A stretch of 64,000 bases of DNA from Alishewanella tabrizica (GCF_014652375.1 NZ_BMYR01000004.1:1-64000), one strand, 5' to 3'; positions 8,253 to 17,782 are shown, counted from the first letter of the stretch. Notes: generated by a model not told the origin, from the letters alone. Translations and numbers: made by a program.

Positions 8253-9773
8253 ATGATTTATGCACAACCCGGCGAAGCAAATGCCATTGTTACAGTTAAA
8301 ACACATTACGCGAATTATATAAATGGGTTATGGCAAGCCCCTGTAAAAGGCCAATATTTTGAAAACATTTCGCCGGTAACCGGCAACGTATTTTGTCAAA
8401 TTCCACGATCTACCGCAGAAGATATTGAATTGGCGTTAGACGCTGCGCACGCAGCAAAAGCTGCATGGGCGGCCACTTCGGTAACGCAACGCTCCAATAT
8501 ATTATTGAAAATTGCTGATCGTTTAGAACAAAACCTCGAAATGATGGCGGTGGCAGAAACGTGGGATAATGGTAAAGCAGTGCGTGAAACGCTCAATGCG
8601 GATGTACCGTTAGCGGTGGATCATTTCCGCTATTTTGCCGGTGTCATTCGTGCGCAAGAAGGTTCTATCGGCGAAATTGATCAGAACACGGTGGCGTATC
8701 ATTTTCATGAGCCTTTAGGTGTGGTCGGTCAGATCATTCCATGGAACTTTCCGCTGTTAATGGCCGCATGGAAACTGGCACCAGCATTAGCAACGGGGAA
8801 TTGTATTGTATTAAAACCGGCCGAGCAAACCCCTTGGTCTATCTTAAAGTTCATGGAATTAATTGGTGATTTATTGCCTCCAGGCGTATTAAACGTTGTA
8901 AACGGTTTTGGTCGTGAAGCGGGTGAGGCGCTAGCGACGAGCAAGCGGATCGCCAAAATTGCGTTTACAGGGTCTACCCCCACAGGATCGCATATTTTAA
9001 AATGCGCGGCGGAGAATATTATTCCGTCTACTGTAGAGCTTGGCGGAAAATCGCCCAATATTTATTTTGCTGACGTTTTTGATTTTGAAGATGCGTATTT
9101 AGACAAATGTATTGAAGGCGTTGTGCTAGCGTTCTTTAATCAGGGAGAGGTTTGCACTTGTCCATCGCGTTTATTAGTGCATGAAAGCATTTATGAACGT
9201 TTTATCGCTAAAGTTATTGCAAGAACGAAGCTGATAAAGCGTGGCGATCCGCTTGATACCGAGACCATGGTGGGCGCGCAAGCCTCTGCACAACAATTTG
9301 ACAAGATCATGCGTTATTTTGAGATTGGTCGCGCTGAAGGCGCTGAAATATTAATCGGCGGTGATAAAGAGCAATTAAACCAAACACTTGCTTCTGGTTA
9401 CTATATTCAACCAACGTTGATAAAAGGACATAATAAGATGCGCGTATTCCAAGAAGAAATTTTTGGGCCCGTAGTGTCTGTTACCACCTTTAAAGACGAA
9501 GCCGAAGCATTGTCGATAGCTAACGATTCGGAATTTGGCCTTGGTGCTGGATTGTGGACACGTGATATGAATCGGGCTTATCGCATGGGGCGTGGGCTTG
9601 AAGCTGGCCGGGTATGGACTAACTGTTATCATCATTATCCAGCGCATGCGGCATTTGGCGGCTATAAAAAATCGGGTGTTGGACGTGAGAATCACAAGAT
9701 GATGTTAAATCATTATCAGCAAACCAAAAATATGCTGGTGAGTTACGATATCAATCCAATGGGATTCTTCTAA
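8253..9773 (+). CDS. NAD(P)-dependent aldehyde dehydrogenase (ExaC/AldB type)
   Basis: 506-residue ALDH-superfamily enzyme that oxidises an aldehyde, probably acetaldehyde, to the acid. The catalytic set is complete: Asn165 in PWNFP, Lys188 in VLKPAEQ, Glu262 in VELGGKSPN and nucleophile Cys301 in [10 protein letters not shown]. Sequence and length fit the AldB/ExaC group used in alcohol and aldehyde oxidation. AAGGA lies 8 bases before the ATG. The palindrome and direct repeats just upstream suggest tight regulation. The FIST-kinase genes downstream resemble regulators found next to ethanol-oxidation genes in pseudomonads, which supports the acetaldehyde assignment (inference). Confidence 0.9.
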   Translation: MIYAQPGEANAIVTVKTHYANYINGLWQAPVKGQYFENISPVTGNVFCQIPRSTAEDIELALDAAHAAKAAWAATSVTQRSNILLKIADRLEQNLEMMAVAETWDNGKAVRETLNADVPLAVDHFRYFAGVIRAQEGSIGEIDQNTVAYHFHEPLGVVGQIIPWNFPLLMAAWKLAPALATGNCIVLKPAEQTPWSILKFMELIGDLLPPGVLNVVNGFGREAGEALATSKRIAKIAFTGSTPTGSHILKCAAENIIPSTVELGGKSPNIYFADVFDFEDAYLDKCIEGVVLAFFNQGEVCTCPSRLLVHESIYERFIAKVIARTKLIKRGDPLDTETMVGAQASAQQFDKIMRYFEIGRAEGAEILIGGDKEQLNQTLASGYYIQPTLIKGHNKMRVFQEEIFGPVVSVTTFKDEAEALSIANDSEFGLGAGLWTRDMNRAYRMGRGLEAGRVWTNCYHHYPAHAAFGGYKKSGVGRENHKMMLNHYQQTKNMLVSYDINPMGFF

Positions 9774-9800
9774 ACTTCCGTTCGAGCCCTGTTAACACGA

Positions 9801-9832
9801 AACCCCACGGTGTGTTATAAAACTGTGGGGTC
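9801..9832 (+). terminator. Hairpin behind aldehyde dehydrogenase
   Basis: ACCCCACGG (9802-9810) pairs with CTGTGGGGT (9823-9831), nine pairs with one G-T. It begins about 28 bases after the stop codon. It lacks a T run, so it may be a weak terminator or an mRNA-stabilising hairpin. Confidence 0.45.
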
Positions 9833-9841
9833 CAGTCTGTT

Positions 9842-9873
9842 CAGATAAGCAGATAAGCAGATAAGCAGATAAG
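9842..9873 (+). repeat. Four tandem copies of an 8-bp repeat
   Basis: CAGATAAG is repeated four times without interruption, followed by CACGTG. The array ends 110 bases before the FIST gene start. Perfect short tandem repeats like this can change copy number by slippage, or can form clustered regulator sites. The nearby TATCCGCAYTGATAA repeats share only the GATAA core. Confidence 0.9.
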
Positions 9874-9982
9874 CACGTGATTACACAATTAAGCGCGTTG
9901 CATGTACCTTGCTAATCAACGATTGTTCACGTATTTTTCTATAGCCTTTAATTTAAGCATTCGTTATCTATGAGGTGAGCCT

Positions 9983-11140
9983 ATGACCGCCGTGTATCAT
10001 GCGTTATCCCGACAACATGATGCAAGCCTAGCTGTAGCGGAGCTAGCCGCCCAATTGCCTTTGGCACAAATTTCTATCGTGTTATTTTTCTGTTCTTCCC
10101 GTTACGATCTCAAGCAGCTAGCCGCCGCCTTTAGTGAGCGTTTTTCCGATACGCAATTAGTGGGATGCACCACGGCCGGTGAAATTAGTCGAGAAGGATA
10201 TGAAGCTGGCAGCGTCTGTGCCATTGGGTTTCACCATGCTTATTTTTCATGCCAGGCGCAAGTTATTGAACAGTTGGACGGTTTTGATTTGCTACGGGCA
10301 CAACGCACTATTACCCCGCTGTTTGCCAAGTTACCGCAAGCGAATCATCAGCACATATTAGCGCTAACATTATTAGATGGGTTATCCAGCCAGGAAGAGG
10401 TGGTATTGCTGCAATTGGAGACGGCCTTAGGCCGTATTCCCCATTTCGGTGGCTCCGCAGGGGACAATAATCAATTACGTCGAACACACGTTTTTTTTCA
10501 AAAGCAATTTTACAGTAACGCCGCCGTGGTTATTTTGCTACAAACTGCGTTACCCTTCCAAGTATTTAGTGGGCATCATTTAGTACCACGCGCCGAAAAG
10601 TTTGTTGTTACCGCCGCGTCCGCAGATTACAGAACTGTGTATGAAATTGATGCAGAGCCTGCTGCCACTGTATACAGCCGTCTAGTAGGATGTGATCCTG
10701 AACACTTAACTGCAACCGTGTTTGCGTTACATCCACTTGCCGTAAAAATCGGTCAAGAGTATTACGTTCGCTCTATACAGCGGGTTAATGCAGACGGGAG
10801 CTTAACCTTTTATTGTGCATTAGGCTTAGGCGCGGTTTTAACCGCGATGGACAACACCCCCATGTTACCGGCTTTGGCAGCGCTGTTTGCCGATTGTGAA
10901 AAAACCGTGGGCCCCCCTTTATTTACGCTTGGCTGTGATTGTGTTTTACGTCGGCAGGAATTAGCAGAGCGCGGATTATTAGCCGAGGCATCCGCGTTTT
11001 ATCATGAGAATCAGGTTATAGGTTTTAGCACCTATGGTGAGCATCATGAGGGCGTTCATCTAAATCAAACCTTTACTGGTGTGATGTTTGGGCAACCTAG
11101 CATCGACACTATTGAGATGGAGATCCCGTGTGACCGATGA
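9983..11140 (+). CDS. FIST-domain sensory protein
   Basis: 385-residue soluble protein with FIST_N (roughly residues 25-215) and FIST_C (roughly 215-365) domains, a family thought to bind small ligands such as amino acids and to feed signalling proteins. Recognisable stretches are LVGCTTAGEI in the N-terminal domain, IPHFGGSAGDNNQ, and TLGCDCVLRR near the end. GAGGTGAG lies just before the ATG. Its last 11 bases overlap the start of the downstream hybrid kinase, so the two are translationally coupled and probably form one sensor pair. The ligand cannot be read from sequence. Confidence 0.85.
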   Translation: MTAVYHALSRQHDASLAVAELAAQLPLAQISIVLFFCSSRYDLKQLAAAFSERFSDTQLVGCTTAGEISREGYEAGSVCAIGFHHAYFSCQAQVIEQLDGFDLLRAQRTITPLFAKLPQANHQHILALTLLDGLSSQEEVVLLQLETALGRIPHFGGSAGDNNQLRRTHVFFQKQFYSNAAVVILLQTALPFQVFSGHHLVPRAEKFVVTAASADYRTVYEIDAEPAATVYSRLVGCDPEHLTATVFALHPLAVKIGQEYYVRSIQRVNADGSLTFYCALGLGAVLTAMDNTPMLPALAALFADCEKTVGPPLFTLGCDCVLRRQELAERGLLAEASAFYHENQVIGFSTYGEHHEGVHLNQTFTGVMFGQPSIDTIEMEIPCDR

Positions 11141-13001
11141 GTTAACGGCGCTAAAAGCCCAATGTGCCGCGCAACAAGCCCAGCTTCAAAAACTGACAAT
11201 TATTAACCAAGCCTTGATGGCACGGGTAGAAGCAGGAAGCAGTGCGGGAGCGTTAGCGCCTTACGCTGCTTTTCAGCAAGCTGCGGTGTTAGCCGAGCAA
11301 GTACGAGAGCGCACCGCTGAGCTGCATCAAGCTTATGACGAGCTGCGTCGTTCGATGGCCGATTCAGAGAGTTTGCGACAAAGTGAGCGCTGGATCCGTA
11401 CCATCACCGATAATGTCCCCGCAATGTTAGCTTATCTCTCCGCAGATTGTCGTTATTTGTTTACTAATCGCCATTATGATCAGTTTTATGGCATGTCACG
11501 TGGTAGTTTGCAAAATGCCAGTTTACTTGCGGCACATGGTGAAGCGGGGCGCAATCGTTTACAACCTTACATAAATCAAGTGCTGGCTGGCGATACAGTG
11601 CAATTCGAAATTGCTGAATATAACGCAGAGCAGCAACATCGGCAGCTCCTTAAGAGCTACGTTCCACATCAAGATCAACAAGGACATATTATTGGTTTTT
11701 TTGTGTTGTGCCGTGATATTACTGAACGTAAGCAGATTTCCGAAACGCTGCGTCAGGCTAATTTACACCTAGAGCAGCGAGTTCAACAACGTACAGCAGC
11801 ATTAACTGAATTAAATCAACAATTAGAGCAAGCACGTATTGTCGCTGAGCAAGCTAATGCATCTAAAAGTCAATTTCTCGCTGCGGTAAGTCATGATGTT
11901 TTGCAACCCTTAAATGCTGCGCGGCTTTTTAACGGCGCTTTAGTTGATCTTGGGTTATCAGACGTAGCTGGGCAATTAACACAATCGGTTGCTAATGCTT
12001 TAGATGATATGGCTGAATTATTACGAACTTTGGTTGATTTATCACGATTAGACGCCGGACAATTAGATTACCAGCTTACTGCAGTTGCTTTGGCGCCAAT
12101 GATAGAACGATTATATCAAGAGTATTTGCCTCAGGCGCAAACGAAAGGGATACGGCTTAGAGTCAGATCGTGTCCTTCTCAGGTTATCACGGATCCTGCA
12201 TTACTTATGAGAGTTATGCGTAACCTTTTAAGTAACGCGTTACGTTACACGCCGACGGGAGGTCAGGTTTTATTGGGTTGGCGTAAGCGTGCGCAGATGA
12301 TTGAACTTCACGTTATTGATACTGGGATCGGCATTGATAAAAGCCAATATGAAGCTGCTTTTACCGCGTTTACGCGCTTGGCGCCCTCGGCGCATCGTCA
12401 AGAAAAAGGCTTGGGGTTGGGGTTAGCCATAGTAGACAAAATCTGTGGTTTATTGCAGCATCCAATACGATTAGTTTCTTCGCTTGGCAAGGGCTCTCTC
12501 TTTGCCTTAAGCTTACCGCAAACAACCCTGCCTATTCTCACCCCAATTATGGAGCCGATCCGTCCCCGAGGCAGCGGTGCCGTGATTTGGGTTGTCGATA
12601 ATGAGTTATCTATTTGTCAGGCAATGCATCACCTGCTTACTGGGTGGGGCTATGTAGTCTTCACTGCCACATCGGGCAGCGCGCTTGCGTCCTTAAGTGA
12701 AACTGCAACGCCTCCTGATTTATTGATCATAGATTATCATTTAACGGATTGTCAGCCATCCGATATGGCACAATCTACCGAAAATGGCGTTGCAGTGGCC
12801 ATGGCGCTACGTCAGCAATTAGGTGTTCAGGCCAGTGCGCTGCCCATCTTATTAGTGACTGCCGATCACAGTAGTACTCTTGCGCAACAGGTTAAGCCAT
12901 GGGTCACTGATATTCTGTATAAACCCATTAAACCGCTGAAACTTCGCGTTATGTTGCAAAAATTATTAGCACTCTCAGGGCCGGTAAATCCTTCGGGGTA
13001 A
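11130..13001 (+). CDS. PAS hybrid histidine kinase (NahK/ErcS'-like)
   Basis: Cytoplasmic sensor kinase of 623 residues from the GTG at 11130. I prefer this start because GGAG lies 8 bases upstream and it gives an 11-base coupled overlap with the FIST gene; a TTG at 11088 is an alternative. Order: short coiled coil, PAS (~80-195), coiled coil, HisKA with SHDVLQPLNAARLF, HATPase (NLLSNALRYT, DTGIGI, GLGLGLAIV), then a receiver (IIDYHL phosphosite, LYKPI Lys). The SHDVLQPLNAARLF box is typical of the NahK/ErcS' branch. The first receiver acidic pair reads VVDNE, so one of two usual acidic residues is Asn. The convergent NarL-type regulator is a likely partner. Confidence 0.88.
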   Translation: MTDELTALKAQCAAQQAQLQKLTIINQALMARVEAGSSAGALAPYAAFQQAAVLAEQVRERTAELHQAYDELRRSMADSESLRQSERWIRTITDNVPAMLAYLSADCRYLFTNRHYDQFYGMSRGSLQNASLLAAHGEAGRNRLQPYINQVLAGDTVQFEIAEYNAEQQHRQLLKSYVPHQDQQGHIIGFFVLCRDITERKQISETLRQANLHLEQRVQQRTAALTELNQQLEQARIVAEQANASKSQFLAAVSHDVLQPLNAARLFNGALVDLGLSDVAGQLTQSVANALDDMAELLRTLVDLSRLDAGQLDYQLTAVALAPMIERLYQEYLPQAQTKGIRLRVRSCPSQVITDPALLMRVMRNLLSNALRYTPTGGQVLLGWRKRAQMIELHVIDTGIGIDKSQYEAAFTAFTRLAPSAHRQEKGLGLGLAIVDKICGLLQHPIRLVSSLGKGSLFALSLPQTTLPILTPIMEPIRPRGSGAVIWVVDNELSICQAMHHLLTGWGYVVFTATSGSALASLSETATPPDLLIIDYHLTDCQPSDMAQSTENGVAVAMALRQQLGVQASALPILLVTADHSSTLAQQVKPWVTDILYKPIKPLKLRVMLQKLLALSGPVNPSG

Positions 13002-13016
13002 ATAGGGCGGTCAACA

Positions 13017-13715
13017 TTACAGACTTAAGCGTTTTAACGTATCCGTTTGTGCCGCTTGGGCGAGCAATTGGGTCCGGCTTTGCACGCCTAATTTGTTAAA
13101 AATGGCGGTGACATGAGCTTTTACCGTAGTGGGCGCTATAAACAAGGTCTCAGCAATCTGTTTGTTGCTGGCGCCCTCTAATAACTTGGCCAATACGCGA
13201 CGTTGTTGACGTGTAAGCTGTACCAGATTGTCGACAGATAACACCGTTGCGGTGGTGCTTGACCGTTGAGGCGGTGATGTTTCTGGAGTGTGAAAATCTT
13301 TGGCTTGAAAACCTTGCGCTTGAAAACTTTGAGCAGGCAAATAAATGTGTCCGGCTAAAATGTGTGTCAGTGCATTAAGTAAATGTTGTTTGTCAGCTGA
13401 CTTAGAAATAAAGCCTATGGCACCTAGTGCCATGGCCTGTAACACCGTGTGTTTATCATCTGCGGCAGATAACATTGCTACCGGTACGTATGGAAAACGT
13501 TGTTTCAATTGCGTGAGACCTGATAAGCCATCACTACCAGGCATATTGACATCCAGTAAGATTAAGTCTGGCTCAGCATCCACAGCAAGCAGCTGAAACA
13601 GTTCATCAAGATTTGCCGCTTGCTGCAATTGCCCAGTGGGCCAATGTTGCTGCAACAACAATTGCAACGCATCACGGTATAAAGGATGATCATCTGCGAG
13701 ATAAAACTGATACAT
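13017..13715 (-). CDS. NarL/LuxR-type response regulator
   Basis: 232-residue transcription factor. The receiver occupies residues 1-125, with DD at 8-9, phosphosite Asp55 in LILLDVNMPG and Lys in FISKSA. A ~45-residue linker has a small internal repeat (SFQAQGFQAKDFH). The LuxR-type HTH follows at ~165-225 (LTRQQRRVLAKLLEGASNKQ, TTVKAHVTAIFNKLGV). It converges on the FIST-coupled hybrid kinase with a 15-base gap, and this FIST/kinase/NarL set resembles regulators of ethanol oxidation in pseudomonads. Its start lies 5 bases behind the RpiR gene without a clear ribosome-binding site, so translation may be coupled to RpiR. Confidence 0.88.
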   Translation of the reverse strand: MYQFYLADDHPLYRDALQLLLQQHWPTGQLQQAANLDELFQLLAVDAEPDLILLDVNMPGSDGLSGLTQLKQRFPYVPVAMLSAADDKHTVLQAMALGAIGFISKSADKQHLLNALTHILAGHIYLPAQSFQAQGFQAKDFHTPETSPPQRSSTTATVLSVDNLVQLTRQQRRVLAKLLEGASNKQIAETLFIAPTTVKAHVTAIFNKLGVQSRTQLLAQAAQTDTLKRLSL

Positions 13716-13720
13716 AGCGA

Positions 13721-14578
13721 TCAGCGCACTTTGTTGCGGTAGGCTGCGACCGCTTTATTGGATGCTGTTAGCATTTTTCGCCCCTTAACGGAAGATTGTG
13801 TCAGCAAAATAAACAGTAAATCGATGATCAACTCTTGGGCGTTTCGCGACAAAATAGAAGATAACCTCGCTGTATTTTCGTTTGCTACGGTTTTCAAATT
13901 TATGTCAGAAAGCTTCGCAACACTGTTGGGTGCAAATCCAGTCAAGCTAATGATCTGCAGGTTTTGTTCTCTTGCAAATTGGGTTACGGTAATCATTTCT
14001 GCCGTTTCTCCCGATTCGCTAATCACAAATAAGATGTCTTTTGTACCATAATGGGCCAAATCCACCAGCTGAATATGATTATCACTTTCAGCAATGGCGT
14101 TTATCCCCAGTTTTCGTAATTTTAAGCAAAAATCTTGAGCTACTAAAAATGATGCACCTTTTCCGGTAAGCATAATCCGTTTTGCTTGCCGTAACGCCTG
14201 GCAAACCTGCTCCATACAATGCTGCTCATTGGCACCCAAGGTATTGGTAAGCACTGCAATTTTACTCGCCAACAGTTTATTGGCCATAGTGCTATAAGAA
14301 TCAGTGAGAGAAATATCACCGTGTAAGCTAAGCGAGGGTTCATCAGGGAGATTATGCACGCTGTCAGCAACAGCAAATTTAAAATCAGGATACCCTTTAT
14401 ACCCCAGCTTTTGTGTAAAACGTACCACTGTTGCCTGACTCACGCCAACTTCTTGAGCGAGCTCCTGTGATGATAACTGCCGAATAAGCTGGGGATGGGC
14501 CAACACATAAGCAGCAATAGCTTGCTCGGCACTGCGCAGTTTTGCTTGTAACAGTGCAATTTTTTGCAAAACAGCCAT
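13721..14578 (-). CDS. RpiR/MurR-family regulator with SIS domain
   Basis: 285-residue regulator from the ATG at 14578; a GTG two codons earlier is possible. The N-terminal HTH_6 domain (1-80) contains SSQELAQEVGVSQATVVRFT and KLGYKGYPDFKFAV. The SIS sugar-phosphate-binding domain (~125-260) has IMLTGKGASFLVAQDF and ILFVISESGETAEM. Members sense phosphosugars to control sugar catabolism or cell-wall recycling. No sugar genes lie nearby. It sits 5 bases upstream of the NarL-type gene in the same direction, suggesting one transcript. Which sugar phosphate it binds is unknown; it is not an obvious HexR orthologue. Confidence 0.85.
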   Translation of the reverse strand: MAVLQKIALLQAKLRSAEQAIAAYVLAHPQLIRQLSSQELAQEVGVSQATVVRFTQKLGYKGYPDFKFAVADSVHNLPDEPSLSLHGDISLTDSYSTMANKLLASKIAVLTNTLGANEQHCMEQVCQALRQAKRIMLTGKGASFLVAQDFCLKLRKLGINAIAESDNHIQLVDLAHYGTKDILFVISESGETAEMITVTQFAREQNLQIISLTGFAPNSVAKLSDINLKTVANENTARLSSILSRNAQELIIDLLFILLTQSSVKGRKMLTASNKAVAAYRNKVR

Positions 14579-14779
14579 AAACACTCGTTGTTAATGCCTC
14601 GTTATTTTCGATCAGTATAAGCGGTTTGCTCACGTAAAAACCACTCCTTGGCGCTGGCTTTATCAAAGCGAACACCAGAGGTTGTAAAAAACGTATGGAT
14701 TGCTGTTTTTTTGCGTCGAGCATACAATCGCGCCATAGTGTCTTTGTTGCGTTTAATTTTAAAAAAAGTGAGCGTTTTG

Positions 14780-15484
14780 ATGAATAAAAATGGTCTAACA
14801 AATCTTATCGCCTTACTCGTGGTCATACTCGGTTGGGTATTGCAACAACCTATTTTGCTCAATGTTGGTTTATTTGCCCTTGCTGGTGCTATTACCAATT
14901 CGCTGGCTATTCATATGTTGTTTGAAAAAGTCCCTCTCTTATATGGTTCTGGCGTGATCCCGCAGCGCTTTAATGAATTTAAAGCAGGGATCCAGCAATT
15001 AGTTATGACACAGTTTTTTAGCCCCGCCCATATTGAACGCTTTTTTGAGCAGCGCTCAGCAGCACCAAGTTTTGATTTTGCCCCTGTTATCGATCAAACC
15101 GATTTAAGCCCGGCTTTCCAAAGTCTGCTTAAAGTGGTTGAGCACTCTTCGTTTGGTGGTATGTTGGCCATGTTCGGTGGCTCTGCAGTGCTGCTGCCAT
15201 TACAAGATCCCTTTATTGCAAAGCTAAAATTAGCGTTAATCGAGATCACGCAAACAGATGCGTTTCATGATTTACTGCATGCGCAGCTGGCAGAGCATCA
15301 GCAAATGTCACACTTATCTCAGCAAATTGAGCATATTGTGCAGCAACGTTTGGCTGAGCTTACGCCTGAATTAGTTAAAGACATTATCCAACAGATGATT
15401 CGGCAGCATTTAGGCTGGTTAGTGGTATGGGGAGGCGTATTTGGTGGTGCTCTTGGGTTTATCGCGGCTTTTTTTAAGGTTTAA
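14780..15484 (+). CDS. DUF445-family membrane protein
   Basis: 234 residues starting MNKNGLTNLIALLVVILGWV. The N-terminus has two membrane segments, then a DUF445 signature (GALAGAITNSLAIHMLFEK-type stretch, LLYGSGVIPQRFNEFK), and a final C-terminal membrane segment (WLVVWGGVFGGALGFIAAFF). The function of DUF445 proteins is unknown. I chose the ATG at 14780, since the frame upstream is open but codes nothing convincing and overlaps the promoter region shared with the divergent RpiR gene. Confidence 0.75.
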   Translation: MNKNGLTNLIALLVVILGWVLQQPILLNVGLFALAGAITNSLAIHMLFEKVPLLYGSGVIPQRFNEFKAGIQQLVMTQFFSPAHIERFFEQRSAAPSFDFAPVIDQTDLSPAFQSLLKVVEHSSFGGMLAMFGGSAVLLPLQDPFIAKLKLALIEITQTDAFHDLLHAQLAEHQQMSHLSQQIEHIVQQRLAELTPELVKDIIQQMIRQHLGWLVVWGGVFGGALGFIAAFFKV

Positions 15485-15550
15485 TTCAGTTTGCTGTACT
15501 ACACTAAACGCGTTAAGGTAATGCTGTATCACTAAAAACAGGAATATACT

Positions 15551-16411
15551 ATGACAGTAGACAAAACGCTTTTACTCGCAGGTTTATTTGCCAGTGTTGT
15601 TGCAACGTACTCCTCCGCCGCCACTGCAGCGTCTGCCTTAAAAGGTAACGAAATGGTGTGGCTACTCACGCAGAATCATCAGTTAGTGAAAATTAATCCT
15701 TCCTCTCCCGGTAAGGTTCTCGAACAAAAAGCGCTTACCGGTTTGCGTGAGGGTGAGAAAATTCAGGGTATTGATTATCGGGTGGCTTATGGCGTGTTGT
15801 TTGGCCTGTCTGATAAAGGTCAGCTTTACACCATCAATACATTAACCGGTGCGGTAAGTGCTGTTGGTAGCCCACTGTCAGCGAATACGTTACAAGCCGC
15901 ACAGTTTGGCTTTGATTTTAATCCGGCGGCAGATCGGATCCGGGTCGTTAACGAGTTAGGTCAAAATTTACGTTTACATCCTGAAACGGGCGTACTTGCC
16001 TTTACCGATCCTAATTTACAATACGCGCCAACTGATCGTCATGCTGGCAAGTCGCCAGCGGTAGTTGCGGCAGCCTATACCTATAATCAGCAAGACGCTA
16101 AAATCACTACCAATTATGCGATTGATAAAGCGGCAGGGACCTTGGTCACGCAAGGAAGCCTAGAAGGAGTTGAACCTGCAGTTTCCCCAAATACTGGACA
16201 ACTGTTTACCGTGGGGTCACTCGGACTGGCTGATTTAGAACAGGTTTCATTTGATATTTCGGATATCAATAACATCGGATTAATTTCGGTAACGACCAAG
16301 ACAGAAGCGCAATCGACGTTATATCAGATCGATTTGAGTTCAGGGCAAACCACTAAGTTAGGTCAACTGGCCGATGGCAGTGCCATACTAGGGATAGCGA
16401 TTGAGCCATAA
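15551..16411 (+). CDS. Secreted DUF4394-domain protein
   Basis: 286 residues with an N-terminal signal peptide (about 1-28, ending around TAASA) followed by a DUF4394 domain, a beta-propeller-like repeat unit. Typical stretches are IQGIDYRVAYGVLFGLSD, GQLYTINTLTGAVSAVG and GFDFNPAADRIRVVNELGQN. It is presumably periplasmic or extracellular; no enzymatic role is known. AGGAA lies 9 bases before the ATG. Its end overlaps the next gene by 11 bases. Confidence 0.85.
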   Translation: MTVDKTLLLAGLFASVVATYSSAATAASALKGNEMVWLLTQNHQLVKINPSSPGKVLEQKALTGLREGEKIQGIDYRVAYGVLFGLSDKGQLYTINTLTGAVSAVGSPLSANTLQAAQFGFDFNPAADRIRVVNELGQNLRLHPETGVLAFTDPNLQYAPTDRHAGKSPAVVAAAYTYNQQDAKITTNYAIDKAAGTLVTQGSLEGVEPAVSPNTGQLFTVGSLGLADLEQVSFDISDINNIGLISVTTKTEAQSTLYQIDLSSGQTTKLGQLADGSAILGIAIEP

Positions 16412-17036
16412 ATTTTTTTCCTTTACGGGCTTAGGCATAGCGCTTGGCTTTAGCGCTATGCTCCACGCGGCACCCGTCACGGTAACAGTATTAGGCGACA
16501 ACGGCCAGCCCGTTGCGGGCGCGGTGGTTTTTTTAGAATCGCCTGCTGCCAGTGCTGCACTGACCCAATCGTTAAGTACTACGCCAACAAAAACAGCGAA
16601 TATCGTGCAACGTGATAAACGCTTTATTCCAGAACTGACCATCATACCGCGTGGCACTGCAGTTAACTTCCCAAATGAAGATACTGTGCGGCACCATGTT
16701 TATTCGTTTTCACCGGTTAAGCAGTTTGAAATCAAGCTGTATGTGGGTACGCCAACCGATCCCGTTATATTTGAGCAAAGCGGTGTGGCAGTGTTAGGCT
16801 GTAACATTCATGATGAGATGATTGCTTGGGTAGTGGTGTTAGACACCCCATATTATGGAACTAGCGATACATCTGGTCAGGTACGCTTAGACAAGGTGCC
16901 AACAGGCGATTACACGCTGCGTGTATGGCACAAAGACTTACTAAGTGAAGAAGATGTGCCAAAAATTAGTGTTAGTGTAAATGCGGATCTGCCGCCACAA
17001 CAAGTTACCTTGCCGCAATTAGTACCTATGTATTAA
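16401..17036 (+). CDS. Periplasmic cupredoxin-like (methylamine utilization-type) protein
   Basis: 211 residues including a signal peptide (cut near MLHAAP). The middle carries type-I copper-like ligands: HHVYSF, then GCNIHDEMIAW, giving His, Cys, His and Met in the usual order. The C-terminal part resembles a carboxypeptidase-regulatory beta-sandwich (SGQVRLDKVPTGDYTLRVW). Probably a small periplasmic electron-transfer or copper-binding protein. The start is a TTG lying inside the end of the DUF4394 gene (11-base overlap). The next in-frame ATG would fall inside the signal peptide, so TTG is preferred and translation is probably coupled. Confidence 0.75.
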   Translation: MSHKFFSFTGLGIALGFSAMLHAAPVTVTVLGDNGQPVAGAVVFLESPAASAALTQSLSTTPTKTANIVQRDKRFIPELTIIPRGTAVNFPNEDTVRHHVYSFSPVKQFEIKLYVGTPTDPVIFEQSGVAVLGCNIHDEMIAWVVVLDTPYYGTSDTSGQVRLDKVPTGDYTLRVWHKDLLSEEDVPKISVSVNADLPPQQVTLPQLVPMY

Positions 17037-17050
17037 CAGGTTAATGGCGG

Positions 17051-17779
17051 TTATGTCCATAGCGAACCAAGGGGCGTAGTCGTGTCGTAACGATGGGCAA
17101 CTTGCGCAATAAATAATTCTGCGCACGCCATCGCATCGGTAACGGCATGATGGGGTAAATAGGGGGGCAAACCGTAACGTGCTCTGCTCGCCGCCAAACG
17201 AATAGAAACCGCTTGGCGTTTGCGCAGTCGTTGCCACAAACTCATTGGGGTTTTACGATGCCATTGCGCCTCTATCGCCATAGTATCAATAACGGGAAAG
17301 TATATGCTTTCTTGCAACCTTACTTGCATGGCGGCCGCTAAAAACTGCCGTTCAATGTCCGCGCAGTGCACGATCAACACCTTTCCAGCAATAGCGGCTA
17401 AAAACTCGGGTAAAACCTCTAGCAGATCAGGCGCATGTTCTAATGCGCTGTCGGTGATCCGATGGATTTTTACCGAGCTACTGGTCAGTTGAAAACGAGG
17501 CTTAACCAGCCATTGTTTGGCTTCTGAGCTGAAGATCCGCGTTGTGGTTAATGGCACGATACCAATGCTCACAATACCATGGCAACGCGGATCCAAACCG
17601 GTGGTTTCCAGATCCAACGCCATTAGTGGTGCGTCTACCAACGGCGTCTGTGCGCTTACCATACCGGTGGCGTAATAGTTTTGTAAAAGTGGTACCCGAC
17701 TTTGTGCCGCTAACTGAGCAAAACGGTGTGGCCAATTTGGCGCGCTACGGGGAAGGGGCGTTGCCCCTAAATACAACAT
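17051..17779 (-). CDS. DnaQ-like 3'-5' exonuclease
   Basis: 242 residues with a DEDDh exonuclease core: MALDLETTGLDPRCHGIVSI (Asp-x-Glu), IVHCADIERQFL (middle Asp) and HHAVTDAMACAELF (His and last Asp). A ~50-residue N-terminal extension precedes it. Such genes often sit behind a DUF294 nucleotidyltransferase gene, as here (3-base gap), and are annotated as PolC-type or epsilon-like exonucleases of unknown substrate. It is the last gene of the leftward porin/BCCT/DUF294 block. Confidence 0.85.
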   Translation of the reverse strand: MLYLGATPLPRSAPNWPHRFAQLAAQSRVPLLQNYYATGMVSAQTPLVDAPLMALDLETTGLDPRCHGIVSIGIVPLTTTRIFSSEAKQWLVKPRFQLTSSSVKIHRITDSALEHAPDLLEVLPEFLAAIAGKVLIVHCADIERQFLAAAMQVRLQESIYFPVIDTMAIEAQWHRKTPMSLWQRLRKRQAVSIRLAASRARYGLPPYLPHHAVTDAMACAELFIAQVAHRYDTTTPLGSLWT

Positions 17780-17782
17780 AGG

